From Merdibacter massiliensis (GTDB taxonomy: Bacteria > Bacillota_I > Bacilli_A > Erysipelotrichales > Erysipelotrichaceae), in NCBI RefSeq assembly GCF_900155395.1, contig NZ_LT699728.1:186001-250000 (forward strand): a stretch of 64,000 nucleotides of DNA, in the 5' to 3' direction. This document shows, piece after piece, positions 62,515 to 64,000 of this stretch. Position 1 is the stretch's first letter, and each line of letters begins with the position of its first letter. The notes beneath the pieces were generated by a model. That model ran no database searches. It saw only the letters and a list, made by a program, of their open reading frames with translations, and had not been told where the DNA came from. The position numbers were made by a program, and so were the translations under genes.

Positions 62515-64000
62515 AGCTGTCGTAAAAAAGGACGCCTACGCATTGCTCAGCGGAAAGCCGCTTTTTACAGACGATCTGGCAATGAAAGATTGCCTGATCA
62601 TCAAGATCCTGCACTCGCCCCATGCGTTTGCCAAGATTTTGTCCATCGATACCTCCATGGCAAAAAAGATTCCGGGAGTGGAAGCTGTCTTTACTTATGA
62701 AGATGTTCCTTCTTCCCGCTTCACCTTGGCTGGCCAAACCTATCCCGAACCTTCTCCTTATGATCGAAAGATCTTAGATCAGATCGTGCGCTATGTAGGA
62801 GACGAAGTTGCCTTGGTCGTGGCGGTTGATGAAGAAACCGCATTAAAAGCTATGAAGCTGATCAAAGTACAATATGAAGTATATCCGCCTGTCTTAGATT
62901 TTCGCAATGCATTAGATTCTTCCAGCATCATCCATCCGGAAGAAGACTATCGCACGCTATGCGATATCGGCAATGACCGCATGCGCAATCTGTGTGCACA
63001 TGATGAAAGCAATTATCAGGATGTGGATGCCGTATTCCCTGCTTGCGATGTCGTATTGGAAAGAACCTATCATACCAAAGCCAATGCACAGGCAATGATG
63101 GAAACCATGCGTTCTTATGCCTATATCGATGCTTATGGAAGATTAAACTGTGTCAGTTCCACACAAGTGCCTTTCCATATCCGGCGTATCTTGAGCAATG
63201 CACTGGAGATCCCCAAAAGCAAGATCCGGGTCGTCAAACCAAGGATCGGCGGAGGGTTTGGCGCCAAGCAAACCGGCTGTACCGAGATCTTCAGCGGTTT
63301 TGTCACATGGAAGCTAAAAAAGCCAAGCAAGATCGTCTATACCCGGGAAGAAACGCTCACTGCCAGCAATTCTAGGCACGAAATGCAGATGCGGGTAAAG
63401 ATCGGTGCCAGCAAAGAAGGCATCATCAAAGCAATCGATCTGTACACATTGTCGAATACGGGGGCCTATGGAGAGCATGGTTCAACGACTGTCGGTCTTT
63501 CCGGCCACAAGTCATTGCCATTATATAACCATGTAGAAGCCGCACGTTTTACCAGCGATGTTGTTTACAGCAATACCATGACTGCCGGTGCTTATCGCGG
63601 TTATGGAGCCACACAAGGTCTTTTTGCCGTTGAATCGATCGTGAATGAACTGGCGGATGCCCTGCATATGGATCCTTGTGAACTGCGTTTTAAAAATATG
63701 GTAAAAGAAAATGAAACTTTACATATGTATTATGGCGAATATCTCAACAGCTGCGCACTGGACCGCTGTCTGCGCAAAGCCATGGAAATGATCGATTATC
63801 AAAATAAACCGCTTTGTTTAGATCTAGGAGACAAAGTGCGCGGGCTTGGCGTCGCATTATCTATGCAAGGTTCCGGTATCGCCAATGTCGATCTTGCTGC
63901 TGTAGAGATCAAACTGCAGGATGACGGCTTTTATACACTATCGATCGGCGCAACCGATATGGGAACCGGCTGTGATACGATCTTGGCACAGATGGCAGCC
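62498..64000 (+). CDS. xdhA: Molybdenum hydroxylase catalytic subunit, 3' end outside window
   Basis: Catalytic subunit of a xanthine-dehydrogenase-like enzyme; 501 codons are visible and the frame is open to the window end. The aldehyde-oxidase a/b hammerhead domain (about 12-115) leads into the molybdopterin-binding domain with GGGFGAKQ (near residue 250) and YRGYGATQG. The conserved Glu of the C-terminal part lies beyond the window. AAGGAGG precedes the ATG, which overlaps the end of the 2Fe-2S gene by 17 bases. The riboswitch and permease favour xanthine or hypoxanthine as substrate over aldehydes. Confidence 0.93.
   Translation, partial: MKQINKAVVKKDAYALLSGKPLFTDDLAMKDCLIIKILHSPHAFAKILSIDTSMAKKIPGVEAVFTYEDVPSSRFTLAGQTYPEPSPYDRKILDQIVRYVGDEVALVVAVDEETALKAMKLIKVQYEVYPPVLDFRNALDSSSIIHPEEDYRTLCDIGNDRMRNLCAHDESNYQDVDAVFPACDVVLERTYHTKANAQAMMETMRSYAYIDAYGRLNCVSSTQVPFHIRRILSNALEIPKSKIRVVKPRIGGGFGAKQTGCTEIFSGFVTWKLKKPSKIVYTREETLTASNSRHEMQMRVKIGASKEGIIKAIDLYTLSNTGAYGEHGSTTVGLSGHKSLPLYNHVEAARFTSDVVYSNTMTAGAYRGYGATQGLFAVESIVNELADALHMDPCELRFKNMVKENETLHMYYGEYLNSCALDRCLRKAMEMIDYQNKPLCLDLGDKVRGLGVALSMQGSGIANVDLAAVEIKLQDDGFYTLSIGATDMGTGCDTILAQMAA

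Noticed and set aside
61274-64000. Carbon-monoxide dehydrogenase or aldehyde oxidoreductase instead of xanthine dehydrogenase
   Set aside because: Subunit order and motifs are shared by all these enzymes, but the guanine riboswitch and purine permease in the same operon favour a purine substrate. The substrate remains inferred.

Overview
The window comes from a low-GC Gram-positive bacterium. Strong AGGAGG-type ribosome sites, SufCDSUB, PyrR, Rex, a T-box asnS leader and a PPi-dependent phosphofructokinase all point to Firmicutes, and the gene set and surface-protein style fit the Erysipelotrichales (gut Erysipelotrichaceae or [Clostridium] innocuum relatives). The genus cannot be fixed from sequence alone.

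Layout. 1-2.6 kb: a secreted GH25 muramidase (3' end outside the window) and an IS110-family element. 2.6-26.6 kb: mostly housekeeping genes. These are a XerC/D-like recombinase, the sufC-sufD-sufS-sufU-sufB operon ending in a 5-formyl-THF cyclo-ligase, two exported PrsA-type foldases, a HIT hydrolase, recG, mscS, trxA, two Cof-type HAD phosphatases, a YbaK-type deacylase, pyrR, a GDT1-like cation exporter and a large nucleoside kinase. A group II intron (about 1.9 kb) sits immediately behind a terminator hairpin between the HIT gene and a membrane-protein gene. 26.6-36.2 kb: two paralogous surface proteins in tandem, each preceded by a nearly identical 478-bp non-coding module. An IS1182-family element lies between them and an IS3-family element splits the second one. 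36.2-48.6 kb: PPi-PFK, PTS enzyme I, an ABC-F ATPase, a degenerate amidase-like protein, asnS with its T-box, rex with a candidate autoregulatory site, a leucine-rich-repeat protein, a cold-shock protein and an HD hydrolase.

48.6-56.5 kb is a cell-surface region. It holds a secreted anchored protein, a solitary IS3 OrfA-like HTH protein, a von Willebrand A surface protein broken by an in-frame TAA, and an operon in which an ECF sigma factor fused to a transmembrane and extracytoplasmic part leads a lipoprotein and a second exported protein.

56.6-64 kb is a tightly packed plus-strand operon behind a guanine-type purine riboswitch with a terminator platform. Its order is an NCS2 purine permease, a THEP1-type P-loop NTPase, a FecCD/BtuCDF-type ABC importer (lipoprotein, permease, ATPase), then the FAD, 2Fe-2S and molybdenum subunits of a xanthine-dehydrogenase-type hydroxylase (the last runs off the window). 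Most junctions are ATGA or TAATG overlaps. The arrangement suggests purine uptake, supply of a metal or oxyanion for the molybdenum cofactor, and purine oxidation, all switched by guanine.
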